Of a DNA stretch of 64,000 nt, positions 8,227-16,544 are shown piece by piece. Both the position numbers and the translations under genes were made by a program. The stretch covers positions 1 to 64,000 of the forward strand of contig NZ_BCUD01000018.1 of NCBI RefSeq assembly GCF_001591105.1, read 5' to 3'. Under the pieces are notes generated by a model. It did not search any database. It worked only from the letters and a program-made list of their open reading frames with translations, and was not told where the DNA came from. Each line of letters opens with the position of its first letter. Within the stretch, counting starts at the first letter, position 1. The stretch is from Vibrio nereis NBRC 15637. GTDB lineage: Bacteria > Pseudomonadota > Gammaproteobacteria > Enterobacterales > Vibrionaceae.

Positions 8227-9957
8227 ATGAGAGCAACATCAGGGATATTGAAAGGACTCAACCCGACTGTGACGATCGCATCGAAGATTGTCGTGATCGG
8301 TTTTGTACTTTTCTGTGCCATTCTCGCCAACCAAGCGGGTCAGTACTTTGAAACCATTTCCGGTATTCTTTTGCAGAATATGAAGTGGTTTTATATCGGG
8401 CTCGTTTCTTTGGTTGTCGGGTTTCTTATCTACCTAATGGTCAGCCGTTACGGTCATATTCGTTTAAGTAAAGACGATGAAAAACCAGAGTTTAGCTACC
8501 TGTCTTGGATTTCCATGTTGTTTTCTGGCGGTATGGGTATTGGCTTGATTTTCTGGTCAGTCGCTGAACCGATGTGGCATTACGCCGATAACCCATTTTC
8601 ACAAGGGTTAACTAATGAAGCCGCCACCACATCAATGAAGCTGACATTTTTCCACTGGGGCCTGCACCCTTGGTCTGTCTTTATTATTGTTGCGCTCGCG
8701 CTGTCTTACTTTTCGTACCGTAAAGATTTGCCGTTTACACTCCGCTCTATTTTGCACCCTTTGATCGGCGATCGAATTTACGGCCCAATCGGTCATACCG
8801 TAGATATCCTAACGGTTGCAGTGACCGCATTCGGTATTTCACAAACACTAGGCATGGGGGTTATTCAAATTAACTCTGGCCTGAATCAAGCCTTCGGTTT
8901 AGGTATCGGTTTAGGTACGCAATTATTTATTATTGTGGCTTTGTGCACCTGTGCAGTTGCATCCGTTCTCTCGGGCGTGGGTAAAGGTATTCGCCGCTTG
9001 TCAGAATGGAACATGCTGCTATCACTTATGCTAGTTCTGGTTGTGCTTTACATCGGCCCAACGCGCTACATTCTCAATACTTTGCTAGAAAGCACTGGCT
9101 TGTATGCGCAGAATATTGTCGGTATGAGCCTTTGGAGTGACACACAGAATGACTCGGGCTGGCAAAACTGGTGGACAGCATACTACTGGCCTTGGTGGAT
9201 GACGTGGGCACCGTTCGTGGGCATGTTTATCGCGCGTATTTCCAAAGGCCGTACCATTCGTGAATTGATTGGTGGTGCTTTGATTGTACCGACACTGATC
9301 ACCTTCTTATGGATTTCTGTCTTCGGTGGCGCGGCGCTAAAAGTTGAACAAAATGCACGCGTCGCACATGAAGCTCAAGTGGTTGCCGCGCAAGAAGCAA
9401 ATCAAGCAGCGCCAGCACCATTTACCGGTGGCCCTATTCTAGAAGCGACCAAAGCAGACACCACGCGTGCGCTGTTTACCCTATTCGATAATCTCGATAC
9501 AGGTACGTTTGGTAAACTGCTCAGTGTGCTAGCTTGTATGCTACTTGGGACCTACTTCATTACCTCTGCGGACTCTGGAACATTGGTTTTGTGTACATTA
9601 GATGCCGCAGGTGACAGCGAACCACCCAAATCCATTCGTGTACTGTGGGGCATTATGATTGCGGCCATTGCAGGCGTACTGCTGTATGCGGGAGGCTTAA
9701 AAGCGATGCAGACTGCCTCTATTATTGCGGGCTTCCCTATCGCGATCTTTATATCTGTCATGAGCCTAACGCTGTTCCATAGTATCCGCCGCGAACCTAA
9801 ACCTTGGGCGATGCTTCCTGAGCACGTACACCCAGAGCAAGATAAGCTAGATGGTCCTGTCGAGCCACTGGTTGAAGCAAAGGTTGGCGCTACAGTACAG
9901 CCAGAAATGGAAACAGAACAAGGCAGTGTCTTAGAACAAAAACCGGCACTGACTTAA
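8227..9957 (+). CDS. BCCT-family betaine/carnitine/choline transporter
   Basis: Inner-membrane secondary transporter of 576 residues with about twelve helices. Family marks are GGMGIGLIFWSVAEPMWHY near residue 100 (the glycine-rich GMGIG stretch seen in sodium-coupled members), the Trp-rich WWTAYYWPWWMTWAPF near 315 that builds the aromatic substrate cage, and the ISKGRTIRE loop after it. The C-terminal tail beyond residue 530 is hydrophilic and acidic. It diverges from the Rieske operon across a palindromic operator, so import and catabolism of the substrate are probably co-regulated. BCCT carriers transport zwitterions with a quaternary ammonium or sulfonium group, which points to such a substrate for the island. 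A role in osmoprotection cannot be excluded. Confidence 0.93.
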   Translation: MRATSGILKGLNPTVTIASKIVVIGFVLFCAILANQAGQYFETISGILLQNMKWFYIGLVSLVVGFLIYLMVSRYGHIRLSKDDEKPEFSYLSWISMLFSGGMGIGLIFWSVAEPMWHYADNPFSQGLTNEAATTSMKLTFFHWGLHPWSVFIIVALALSYFSYRKDLPFTLRSILHPLIGDRIYGPIGHTVDILTVAVTAFGISQTLGMGVIQINSGLNQAFGLGIGLGTQLFIIVALCTCAVASVLSGVGKGIRRLSEWNMLLSLMLVLVVLYIGPTRYILNTLLESTGLYAQNIVGMSLWSDTQNDSGWQNWWTAYYWPWWMTWAPFVGMFIARISKGRTIRELIGGALIVPTLITFLWISVFGGAALKVEQNARVAHEAQVVAAQEANQAAPAPFTGGPILEATKADTTRALFTLFDNLDTGTFGKLLSVLACMLLGTYFITSADSGTLVLCTLDAAGDSEPPKSIRVLWGIMIAAIAGVLLYAGGLKAMQTASIIAGFPIAIFISVMSLTLFHSIRREPKPWAMLPEHVHPEQDKLDGPVEPLVEAKVGATVQPEMETEQGSVLEQKPALT

Positions 9958-9976
9958 ACCATATCATTCAATAACA

Positions 9977-10003
9977 AAGCGGGAAGAGAGCTTCCCGCTT
10001 TTT
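9977..10003 (+). terminator. Rho-independent terminator after the BCCT gene
   Basis: A 10-bp perfect stem (AAGCGGGAAG at 9977-9986, loop AGAG, CTTCCCGCTT at 9991-10000) ends in a T-run. It sits 20 bases after the transporter stop and separates it from the convergent LysR gene. Confidence 0.93.
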
Positions 10004-10034
10004 CATTTCTTGCTTCTTACCAAGCCGCAAATAC

Positions 10035-10961
10035 CTAGACTAACCCCTTATCGCCCACTTCATCCGGCAGTTGTTGCAGTAACCATTCGCGAAAGCGTTT
10101 AACACTGGCAGGCACTAATCCTCTTCCTTTCGGCTCTAGCATCGAAAATTTTGAAGGGGTCGAAAGTACCTGTTCGACTGGTCTCACCAACGCACCGCTT
10201 TGCAGATAATCGTCCACCAGCGATCCCCAAGCCAAAGCAATACCTTGGCCGTTGATTGCCGCTTGCAGCAGCATTGGGTAGTTATTAATGTTCATCCGGT
10301 TTCGTGGAGTGATATTAGGTAACCCTACCCCGCTAAACCACTGCTCCCAGTTCACCCAATCTCGTTGGGACTCTTCCAAATAAAGTAAGGTTTTGCTGAA
10401 AACCTCTTCGGCTTCGGTCGGGTTACCGATCTTATCCATATAAAGAGGGCTACAAACAGGAAACACTTCTTCGGAAAAAAGCGTGGTGACTTCCATTTCC
10501 GCAGGAGGCGTGCGGCAATAAAACAGCGCGATATCGCAATCTAAACGGCGCAAATCGAGGATGTTGTCTGAAGCCAAGATGCGAATATCAATGTCATCGT
10601 GTTCGTTTTGAAATTCCGCCACTTTAGGAAGTAGCCATAAGGCCGCCATTGCGTTGGTGGTCGCGACCGTGATTTTTTGTTCACCTTGCCATTTTTTCAC
10701 TTCGCCAGTGATTTGAGCAATATCGAGCAAAGATTGGCTGATCGATTGGTAATATTGCAGACCCGTTGGGGTTAAGTTGATACTGCGGTTTGCTCGGGTG
10801 AACATGGCTTTGCCGAGGTACTCTTCTAACTGTCGAATTTGTCGGCTTATGGCGCCTTGTGTCACGCTGAGCTCTTCTGCCGCAAGGGTAAAGCTTAGGT
10901 GTCGAGCAGATGCTTCGAAAGCCACCAAGCTATTTAAAGGCGGGAGTGGTTTGATTTTCAT
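10035..10961 (-). CDS. LysR-type transcriptional regulator (GcvA-like subgroup)
   Basis: DNA-binding regulator of 308 residues. The winged helix-turn-helix covers residues 8-66, with LPPLNSLVAFEASARHLSFT and the recognition region ELSVTQGAISRQIRQLEEYLG typical of GcvA-like members. The effector-binding domain fills residues 90-300. Both lengths are normal. It is convergent with the BCCT gene and has a GGAAG site five bases before its ATG. The location at the end of the amine island makes it the probable controller of the transporter and oxygenase operons, with a small molecule from that pathway as effector. The resemblance of the effector domain to choline-sulfate type regulators is an impression only. 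Confidence 0.9.
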   Translation of the reverse strand: MKIKPLPPLNSLVAFEASARHLSFTLAAEELSVTQGAISRQIRQLEEYLGKAMFTRANRSINLTPTGLQYYQSISQSLLDIAQITGEVKKWQGEQKITVATTNAMAALWLLPKVAEFQNEHDDIDIRILASDNILDLRRLDCDIALFYCRTPPAEMEVTTLFSEEVFPVCSPLYMDKIGNPTEAEEVFSKTLLYLEESQRDWVNWEQWFSGVGLPNITPRNRMNINNYPMLLQAAINGQGIALAWGSLVDDYLQSGALVRPVEQVLSTPSKFSMLEPKGRGLVPASVKRFREWLLQQLPDEVGDKGLV

Positions 10962-11100
10962 GTTTCTTCCAGTAAGGCAACTTTTGTAATTATTTTAGTT
11001 CCCGGCAATCTAGCGTTGCGCGTGGAATAGCGCCATTCTGGGTTAATTGTGAAAAACAACAATTAATAATGTTAAGAAAAGAGAGATTAGTCATAACAAA

Positions 11101-11128
11101 AAAAGCCAGAGCATTCATGCTCTGGCTT
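11101..11128 (-). terminator. Rho-independent terminator after the XRE regulator gene
   Basis: An 11-bp perfect stem (AAGCCAGAGCA at 11103-11113, loop TTCA, TGCTCTGGCTT at 11118-11128) is followed on the minus strand by a T-run, seen as an A-run at 11098-11104 on the plus strand. Confidence 0.88.
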
Positions 11129-11155
11129 GGAGTATTTGACTGATTCACAGCCTTA

Positions 11156-11380
11156 TCAATCACTACTTTCATCATCGCTTGGCGCGTATTCTAAGATATC
11201 GCCTGGTTGACAATCTAGGTGTTTACAGATGGCTTCCAAAGTGGCGAGTTTTACCGCTTTGGCTCGGCCATTTTTTAATATTGATAAGTTCTGTTCGGTG
11301 ATCCCGATAAGCTTGGCAAGTTCGTTTGAACGCATTTTTCTCTTTGCCAGCATTACATCAAGATTAACTACAATTGCCAT
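11156..11380 (-). CDS. Small XRE/Cro-type HTH regulator
   Basis: A 74-residue protein that is almost entirely one helix-turn-helix domain: MLAKRKMRSNELAKLIGITEQNLSILKNGRAKAVKLATLEAIC, with LAKLIGITEQNLSILKNG as the recognition motif. The acidic C-terminal tail (APSDDESSD) is short. It begins 11 bases after the DUF2975 membrane-protein gene. XRE plus DUF2975 pairs are common in bacteria and often behave as a small regulator with a membrane partner, but the signal is unknown. It may bind the large inverted repeat upstream of the pair. Confidence 0.9.
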   Translation of the reverse strand: MAIVVNLDVMLAKRKMRSNELAKLIGITEQNLSILKNGRAKAVKLATLEAICKHLDCQPGDILEYAPSDDESSD

Positions 11381-11391
11381 CTTCGTTCCAT

Positions 11392-11919
11392 CTAAATAGT
11401 GAGCTCATTTTCGTCTTGAAGTTGGTTGGCTCTATCCATAACCACCGCGATAAATCGAACAATAAAACCAATAATCATCATGGTCACATCAACATCATCA
11501 ACGTAAAAGAAGAACTCCCAATGGCCATCAGTGTATGAGAGCGCCAAAGTCAGTAATACGTCTGCAATGATGCCCACAAAAGGTGTCGCGATCAGCAGGT
11601 AGCTGAGCTTTTTATAACACTGGGTATTTAGCGGGTCGAATATATGCCCTTTCGCATATAAACGAAACAGTACAATGAGCTGCCATAAAAGCGCCATCGT
11701 CAAAAACGTATTCAGCATGCTTGGTATAAAACCAACCAAAGAACGAGTTAAAGATAAAGGCAGCTCGACGGGAACAGGGAACGAGGCGTCAAACCAAGTG
11801 GCATCGAATAGCGTTGCACCAAACCAAAATGCCGTATTTAAAACCGCAACGAAGATCAGTGAAAACCAGAAAAGAATAAGCAACTTACGACTAAATTGAC
11901 TAATAGATTGTTGTGACAT
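11392..11919 (-). CDS. DUF2975 membrane protein
   Basis: A 175-residue inner-membrane protein with four predicted hydrophobic segments, near residues 12-35, 58-88, 106-130 and 145-163, and a short soluble C-terminus. The arrangement and the YAKGHIFDPLNTQCYKKLSYLL stretch are typical of the DUF2975 family. No enzymatic motif is visible. It is the first gene of a two-gene operon with an XRE regulator. The usual suggestion for such pairs is that the membrane protein modulates the regulator, but nothing in this sequence proves it. Confidence 0.85.
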   Translation of the reverse strand: MSQQSISQFSRKLLILFWFSLIFVAVLNTAFWFGATLFDATWFDASFPVPVELPLSLTRSLVGFIPSMLNTFLTMALLWQLIVLFRLYAKGHIFDPLNTQCYKKLSYLLIATPFVGIIADVLLTLALSYTDGHWEFFFYVDDVDVTMMIIGFIVRFIAVVMDRANQLQDENELTI

Positions 11920-11975
11920 GGATATACCTATGAGCTTGTTTGAGGCTCTAGTTTAATCCTCATCACCATTACTTT

Positions 11976-12014
11976 TCAATAAAAACTTATCGTTTTACGA
12001 TAAGTTTTTATTGA
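11976..12014. promoter_or_regulatory. Perfect 17-5-17 inverted repeat upstream of the XRE/DUF2975 operon
   Basis: Arms of 17 bases at 11976-11992 and 11998-12014 are exact inverse complements around TTTTA. The core is ACTTATCG/CGATAAGT. The repeat lies 56 bases before the DUF2975 start and 66 bases before the divergent 12081 gene, so it could serve both as an operator. As RNA it would form an AT-rich hairpin but has no terminator-type T-run placed for either gene. Confidence 0.65.
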
Positions 12015-12080
12015 TTTAAATATCATATGCGAGTACTTTAGCCGCTCAAATCCAGTTAAGACTTTTCTATTGAGGTCATT

Positions 12081-12440
12081 ATGTTTATTAAACGCGCTAT
12101 TGTTTTTTCTCTTAGTTCACTATTCGCCAGCCTATGTTTAGCCAAATCTCCTTTTGTTGGTGATATAGGTAAAGTGTATGAGTTTCATGACAAATACTCA
12201 GCAAATGGCAACACCTATACGTACAATCACCACCATAATCATAATCAGCACTACAAACCAAATAACGACTGGTATGGTAAAAGTGATTGTTTGAATGATA
12301 GATATACCGGCTCTGATTTCATGACTTCGAATGGCACCAAATGCTACGTTCGAGAGATGCCACAATCGGATGTGAAAACCTATTTCAAGTCTAAGCCTGA
12401 TGGCAGCTTTGGGGCGGGGTTCAATTGGGATTTAGACTAA
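12081..12440 (+). CDS. Small secreted His-rich protein of unknown function
   Basis: A 119-residue protein with a signal peptide (MFIKRAIVFSLSSLFASLCLA, cleavage likely after residue 21). The mature part carries a cluster of His and Asn (NHHHNHNQHY, about residues 49-58) that could bind metal, and two cysteines (SDC, TKC) that could form one disulfide in the periplasm. The C-terminal DGSFGAGFNWDLD is aromatic and acidic. I do not recognise a family. It stands alone, divergent from the DUF2975 operon and convergent with the VOC gene, with a bidirectional terminator after it. Confidence 0.75.
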   Translation: MFIKRAIVFSLSSLFASLCLAKSPFVGDIGKVYEFHDKYSANGNTYTYNHHHNHNQHYKPNNDWYGKSDCLNDRYTGSDFMTSNGTKCYVREMPQSDVKTYFKSKPDGSFGAGFNWDLD

Positions 12441-12502
12441 TAAAAAACTGAAAACCTAAAGGAAAACTTAACGCTGGATGCGATGTTGAGCAGATAAAAT
12501 AG

Positions 12503-12533
12503 AAAAGCCAGAGAGTCAATCTCTGGCTTTTTT
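12503..12533. terminator. Bidirectional terminator between convergent genes
   Basis: An 11-bp perfect stem (AAAAGCCAGAG at 12503-12513 with CTCTGGCTTTT at 12521-12531) continues into further Ts on the plus strand and As on the left side, so it can end both the 12081 gene and the leftward VOC gene. Confidence 0.88.
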
Positions 12534-12572
12534 CATTGTTAACTTTGTAATGGTTAACTTAGCTGTGTTGCA

Positions 12573-12950
12573 TTACATAAAGTGAGTCGCACACAACTTG
12601 TTGCCGTGTGGGTCACGCAGGTAAGCAAGGTACATTTTGCGGCTGCCTGACTCACGAACGCCCGGTGGATTTTCAATCGCGGTACCGCCATTTGCAACGC
12701 CCGCAGCATGCCAAGCATCTACGATTTCTGGACTGCTTGCCGCAAAGCCAATTGTCATGCCATTACCGTGACTTGCAGACTCACCGTTAATAGGGTTAGT
12801 CAACGCCAGTACACCAGATTCCGTTAAGTAAAGGCAGCGCCCTTTCTCATCAATGATCCCTTCCTTGTGGCCTAGCACTGCCATCACTGCATCATAAAAT
12901 TTCTTTGACTGCTCTACATCATCCGAACCAAGCATTACGTGACTAAACAT
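12573..12950 (-). CDS. VOC-family (glyoxalase/bleomycin-resistance fold) protein
   Basis: A 125-residue single vicinal-oxygen-chelate domain. The first strand MFSHVMLGSDDVEQSKKFYDAVM and the final RKMYLAYLRDPHGNKLCATHF show the paired beta-alpha-beta-beta-beta units, with a His near residue 4, and a DPHGN turn near the end. The family binds a metal and handles small electrophiles, but the substrate cannot be inferred here. It stands alone, leftward, between two convergently oriented neighbours. Confidence 0.88.
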   Translation of the reverse strand: MFSHVMLGSDDVEQSKKFYDAVMAVLGHKEGIIDEKGRCLYLTESGVLALTNPINGESASHGNGMTIGFAASSPEIVDAWHAAGVANGGTAIENPPGVRESGSRKMYLAYLRDPHGNKLCATHFM

Positions 12951-13136
12951 TAAACAACCCTCGTTAAGTAAATTAGCAAATACTGTATAAGAGGTTTAGG
13001 TTGAGTGTCTAGGTTAAAAACTCAAAAAACGTTTCTATTTTGTCAAACCTCATATACACATCATTAACATCAATAACATCCAATCATTTAATAACAGCCG
13101 CAAATAAACCCTTAACTCACACTCATATCGCGATGC

Positions 13137-13874
13137 TCAACCGCGCTCTCGGTTAAAGCAGTGGCTTAACTTCTCACATAGCCATATTGGGTTATCTAAA
13201 GGGATGTCGTGTCCGTCTTGTTCATTGATAATAAGATTGGCATTCCATTGCTTAGCCAACGCTTGCGTCGCGCGGTAATCCACCATGGAATCTTGAGTCG
13301 ATGAGACAAAAAACAGCTCACATTCGGGCAAGGTGGCCTTAAACCACATAGCAGCATAGAGTTGCCGAAAAAAGTTAATCTTTCGCATTGGATATTTTTG
13401 ATCAAGTAATACCCACGCATCTAAAATATCCTGCCTCAAGGCTTGATTCGATAGCATCTGGTAGTTCAGCAATTCTCTAGTGGGTGCTGAAACGATCAAC
13501 GCCAGCAGCAAATTGACATAGTTATTGGGTTTTAAACGGTAGTAAAAAGGGCTGGCACCTCTGCTACTGGTATTAATACAAACTAACCTATCTATTTCAC
13601 TAGGGTACATTTCTGCCCATTTCAGACCAATCATGCCACCCATTGAGATAGAAACCACATCAACTGGTGAGGTTAAGTCCAGTTGTGTGCGAAGGCTTTC
13701 AACCATTCCCTCGATAGAGCAAGGCGAAAGCTCGCTAGTCCTCTCACCTACTCCGGGGATATCTAAACAGAGGATCTGCTTGTCGGGAAAAGTAGCTTGC
13801 AGGTGATCTAAGAAAGTACCCCAATGAAACTTGCCGCGAAACAATCCCCGAATTAAGACAATTTTAGGCCTCAT
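13137..13874 (-). CDS. Alpha/beta hydrolase
   Basis: A 245-residue hydrolase of the alpha/beta fold. The N-terminal strand and oxyanion loop read KIVLIRGLFRGKFHWGTF. The nucleophile elbow is SISMGG, with Ser as nucleophile and Ser instead of the usual Gly at its first position. The acid is probably in SSTQDSMVDY and the catalytic His in EQDGHDIPLDNP near the C-terminus. An esterase or lipase-like activity on a hydrophobic ester is likely, but the substrate is unknown. It is monocistronic; a promoter region of about 200 bases separates it from the divergent ylqF. Confidence 0.87.
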   Translation of the reverse strand: MRPKIVLIRGLFRGKFHWGTFLDHLQATFPDKQILCLDIPGVGERTSELSPCSIEGMVESLRTQLDLTSPVDVVSISMGGMIGLKWAEMYPSEIDRLVCINTSSRGASPFYYRLKPNNYVNLLLALIVSAPTRELLNYQMLSNQALRQDILDAWVLLDQKYPMRKINFFRQLYAAMWFKATLPECELFFVSSTQDSMVDYRATQALAKQWNANLIINEQDGHDIPLDNPIWLCEKLSHCFNRERG

Positions 13875-14081
13875 AGAACAACACCGCGATTCAATAGAAA
13901 TCGCTCCGTTTAATGCTTGGTATATTAGATGATATTAAATTTTTCCTCATATTGCGTATGATGGTAAAATCTGACGATAAACGCTGGTAAAGCCGGACAT
14001 TGATAGAGTTTTATCTCATCCTCGCTTAGCTTTTCACTATTTATCCAGCACAACCATTAAACAAAAAGGCAATATTTTCAA

Positions 14082-15026
14082 ATGGTTAACAACACAATTC
14101 AATGGTTTCCTGGGCACATGCATAAAGCCCGTAAAGAAATTGAAGAAGCCATCCCACAAGTTGATGTCATTATTGAAGTTTTAGATGCGCGCATCCCTTT
14201 CAGTAGTGAAAACCCGATGATTTCTCAACTGCGTGGTGAAAAGCCCGTTGTTAAGGTGCTAAATAAACGTGACCTTGCCGACCCAGAATTGACTCAATTG
14301 TGGATTGAGCACTTCGAGCAAGAGAAGAACGTGAAAGCGATGGCCATTACCACATCTAACCCTCAGGAAGTCCATAAAATCCTAGAACTGTGTCGTAAGC
14401 TTGCACCGCACCGTGAAGAGATCGGCAAAAACATTCGCACCATGATCATGGGCATTCCAAACGTGGGCAAATCGACCATCATCAATACGCTAGCAGGCCG
14501 TGTTATCGCTCAAACGGGTAACCAACCGGCGGTAACTCGTCGTCAGCAACGTATTAACCTGCAAAATGGCATTGTGCTTTCCGACACTCCAGGAATTTTG
14601 TGGCCAAAAGTTGAAAACCCACACAGTGGCTTCCGCCTTGCGGCAACTGGCGCGGTGAAAGATACCGCAATGGAATACGATGAAGTCGCCTTCTACACGG
14701 TTGAATATTTAGCCAAAGCGTACCCTGAGCGTCTTAAAGAGCGTTATCAAATTGACGATCTTCCAGAATCAGACATTGAATTGATGGAAGAAATTGGCCG
14801 CCGCCGTGGTGCACTTCGCGCTGGTGGACGTGTCGATTTGCATAAATGTTCAGAGATTCTGCTACATGAACTTCGCAACGGCACACTAGGCCAATTGACG
14901 CTTGAGTTACCAGAAATGATCACTCAAGAGCTTATCGAAGTCGAAATTGAAGCTGCACGGAAAGCGGAAGAGAAAGCGAAGAAGAAAGAAGAACGTCGCA
15001 AGCGTTACTTGAAGAATAAGCGATAG
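14082..15026 (+). CDS. ylqF: Ribosome biogenesis GTPase YlqF/RbgA
   Basis: A circularly permuted GTPase of 314 residues that acts in late assembly of the 50S subunit. The motifs occur in the permuted order: G4 VLNKRDLAD near residue 65, then G1 GIPNVGKST near 127, then G3 SDTPGIL near 170. The N-terminal WFPGHMHKARKEI is diagnostic of the family. The C-terminus is Lys/Arg rich (KKKEERRKRYLKNKR), suited to RNA binding. Monocistronic, with a strong terminator directly after it. Confidence 0.95.
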   Translation: MVNNTIQWFPGHMHKARKEIEEAIPQVDVIIEVLDARIPFSSENPMISQLRGEKPVVKVLNKRDLADPELTQLWIEHFEQEKNVKAMAITTSNPQEVHKILELCRKLAPHREEIGKNIRTMIMGIPNVGKSTIINTLAGRVIAQTGNQPAVTRRQQRINLQNGIVLSDTPGILWPKVENPHSGFRLAATGAVKDTAMEYDEVAFYTVEYLAKAYPERLKERYQIDDLPESDIELMEEIGRRRGALRAGGRVDLHKCSEILLHELRNGTLGQLTLELPEMITQELIEVEIEAARKAEEKAKKKEERRKRYLKNKR

Positions 15027-15047
15027 TTTCTGCACTATTTGATCTAT

Positions 15048-15075
15048 AAGGGCGACAGAATAGTCGCCCTTTTCT
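15048..15075 (+). terminator. Rho-independent terminator after ylqF
   Basis: A 9-bp stem (AAGGGCGAC at 15048-15056 with GTCGCCCTT at 15063-15071) is followed by a T-rich stretch. Confidence 0.88.
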
Positions 15076-15141
15076 TTCTCTATGTTTCATAAAGATATTT
15101 GCTATATTATCGCAAAGGACATTAACCACGAGAGCGTATTC

Positions 15142-16119
15142 ATGAGAGTTCCAACCAATATCATCACTGGCTTTTTAGGCACAGGGAAAACCACCGCAAT
15201 TCTGAATCTACTGAAAGAAAAACCAGAAAACGAAAACTGGGCCGTTCTGGTGAATGAATTTGGTGAAATTGGTATTGATGGCGCAATGATGACCGAACAA
15301 GGTGCGTTAATCAAAGAGGTGCCTGGCGGATGCATGTGCTGTGCGGCTGGAGTACCAATGTCGGTTGCGATTACGGCTTTGCTTCGCACTAACCCAGACA
15401 GACTGATTGTTGAACCCACTGGTTTGGGCCATGCGCACAAAGTGTTAGCAACATTAAATTCAGCGCAGTTTAAAGACTATATTGATTTGAGAGCGACCAT
15501 TGGTTTGGTTGACCCTCGCAATCTGTCTAAGCCTAAATATGTTGAGAATCAGAACTTCAATGAGCAACTGGCTATTTCAGATATTGTTATTGGTAACAAA
15601 GTTGACGAGTGCCACGTAAGCGATATTGATGCCTTTAGCGATTGGATAACGGATCAAACACCGCCGAAAATTTTTAGCCAATTGGTAAAACAAGGTCGCT
15701 TCCCTATCGAATTGCTGGATACCCACCGCCGAGATGAATCTCCGTCATCTTCGGTTGAAAACCACCACCACGAACATGCAGAGATGGAACCGCAGTTTCA
15801 ACTGCCACCAAACCAGCAGCTGATTCGCAAAGAGAACAAAGGCCAGGGTTACTTTAGCTGTGGTTGGATCTTTGGTGCAGAAGTCACTTTTAATTTTGAT
15901 GATTTGTTCTCGGTGCTTTCCGACATCACGGCGGAGCGCGTAAAAGGTGTGATGAACACCACCAATGGCTGCTACGCCTTTAATGTCAGCAATGGTGTTG
16001 TGTCGGTCAATGAAATGTCACTGGATGGATTTGAAAGCCGTTTAGAAGTTATCGACTGCCAACTTTTACCTTGGGACGAACTGGAATTGATACTGAAGCA
16101 GATTTCTAACCTCTCTTAA
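15142..16119 (+). CDS. CobW/COG0523-family metal-chaperone GTPase
   Basis: A G3E-family GTPase of 325 residues. It shows Walker A GFLGTGKTT near residue 10, the metal-binding GGCMCC motif near 62 that defines COG0523, and NKVDE near 157. A His-rich stretch (ENHHHEHAEMEP) separates the GTPase and C-terminal CobW_C domains and probably binds zinc or another metal. The family transfers metals to client enzymes. I start at the ATG at 15142 because it gives the canonical N-terminus MRVPTNIITGFLGTGKT; the upstream in-frame ATG at 15082 would add 20 residues that lie in what looks like promoter sequence (TTGCTATATTAT). No zinc-regulator box is evident nearby. Confidence 0.9.
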   Translation: MRVPTNIITGFLGTGKTTAILNLLKEKPENENWAVLVNEFGEIGIDGAMMTEQGALIKEVPGGCMCCAAGVPMSVAITALLRTNPDRLIVEPTGLGHAHKVLATLNSAQFKDYIDLRATIGLVDPRNLSKPKYVENQNFNEQLAISDIVIGNKVDECHVSDIDAFSDWITDQTPPKIFSQLVKQGRFPIELLDTHRRDESPSSSVENHHHEHAEMEPQFQLPPNQQLIRKENKGQGYFSCGWIFGAEVTFNFDDLFSVLSDITAERVKGVMNTTNGCYAFNVSNGVVSVNEMSLDGFESRLEVIDCQLLPWDELELILKQISNLS

Positions 16120-16140
16120 CCTCTTGTCCCTAAACGACAA

Positions 16141-16165
16141 AAGGCGCACCACTGAAGTGCGCCTT
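16141..16165 (+). terminator. Hairpin after the CobW-type gene
   Basis: A 9-bp perfect stem (AAGGCGCAC with GTGCGCCTT, 7-base loop) lies 22 bases after the stop. The following T-run is poor, so termination may be weak. Confidence 0.6.
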
Positions 16166-16544
16166 ATCCCTCGTTACTCAATCGTGAGTTTGCGAATCAG
16201 AAGTCTGTAGATGCTCTCTGACAACAAACGAGGATATAAATATTTTTCTTTTTGAATCCATCCAAATTGTAGGTAAGGCAGCAATTCCTCCATGCGGGTT
16301 GGTTCAGATCGCCTTACACTTTAACTATGGTTCAAATTCGAAATTATGCAAGCTTTGCTTTCAGTTCTGATCGCTGAGTTTCCTGCTTTTTCACCATTCC
16401 CTACTTCACGCCGTTTAAATGCTCACCATCAGGTCAAATCTGGAAATCAATATTCCATTCTTGTCGCTATGGTTAAGACTACACAAGCGTATAATTTTCC
16501 GCATATCACACATTGCTAATTAAACGTTCGAGGCGCACTTTTTT
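16166..16544. other. Intergenic stretch upstream of clcA without a gene
   Basis: No convincing open frame or RNA gene is seen. A TATAAT at 16490-16495 about 50 bases before clcA could be its -10 element, but no good -35 stands at the right distance. The rest is unexplained. Confidence 0.4.
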
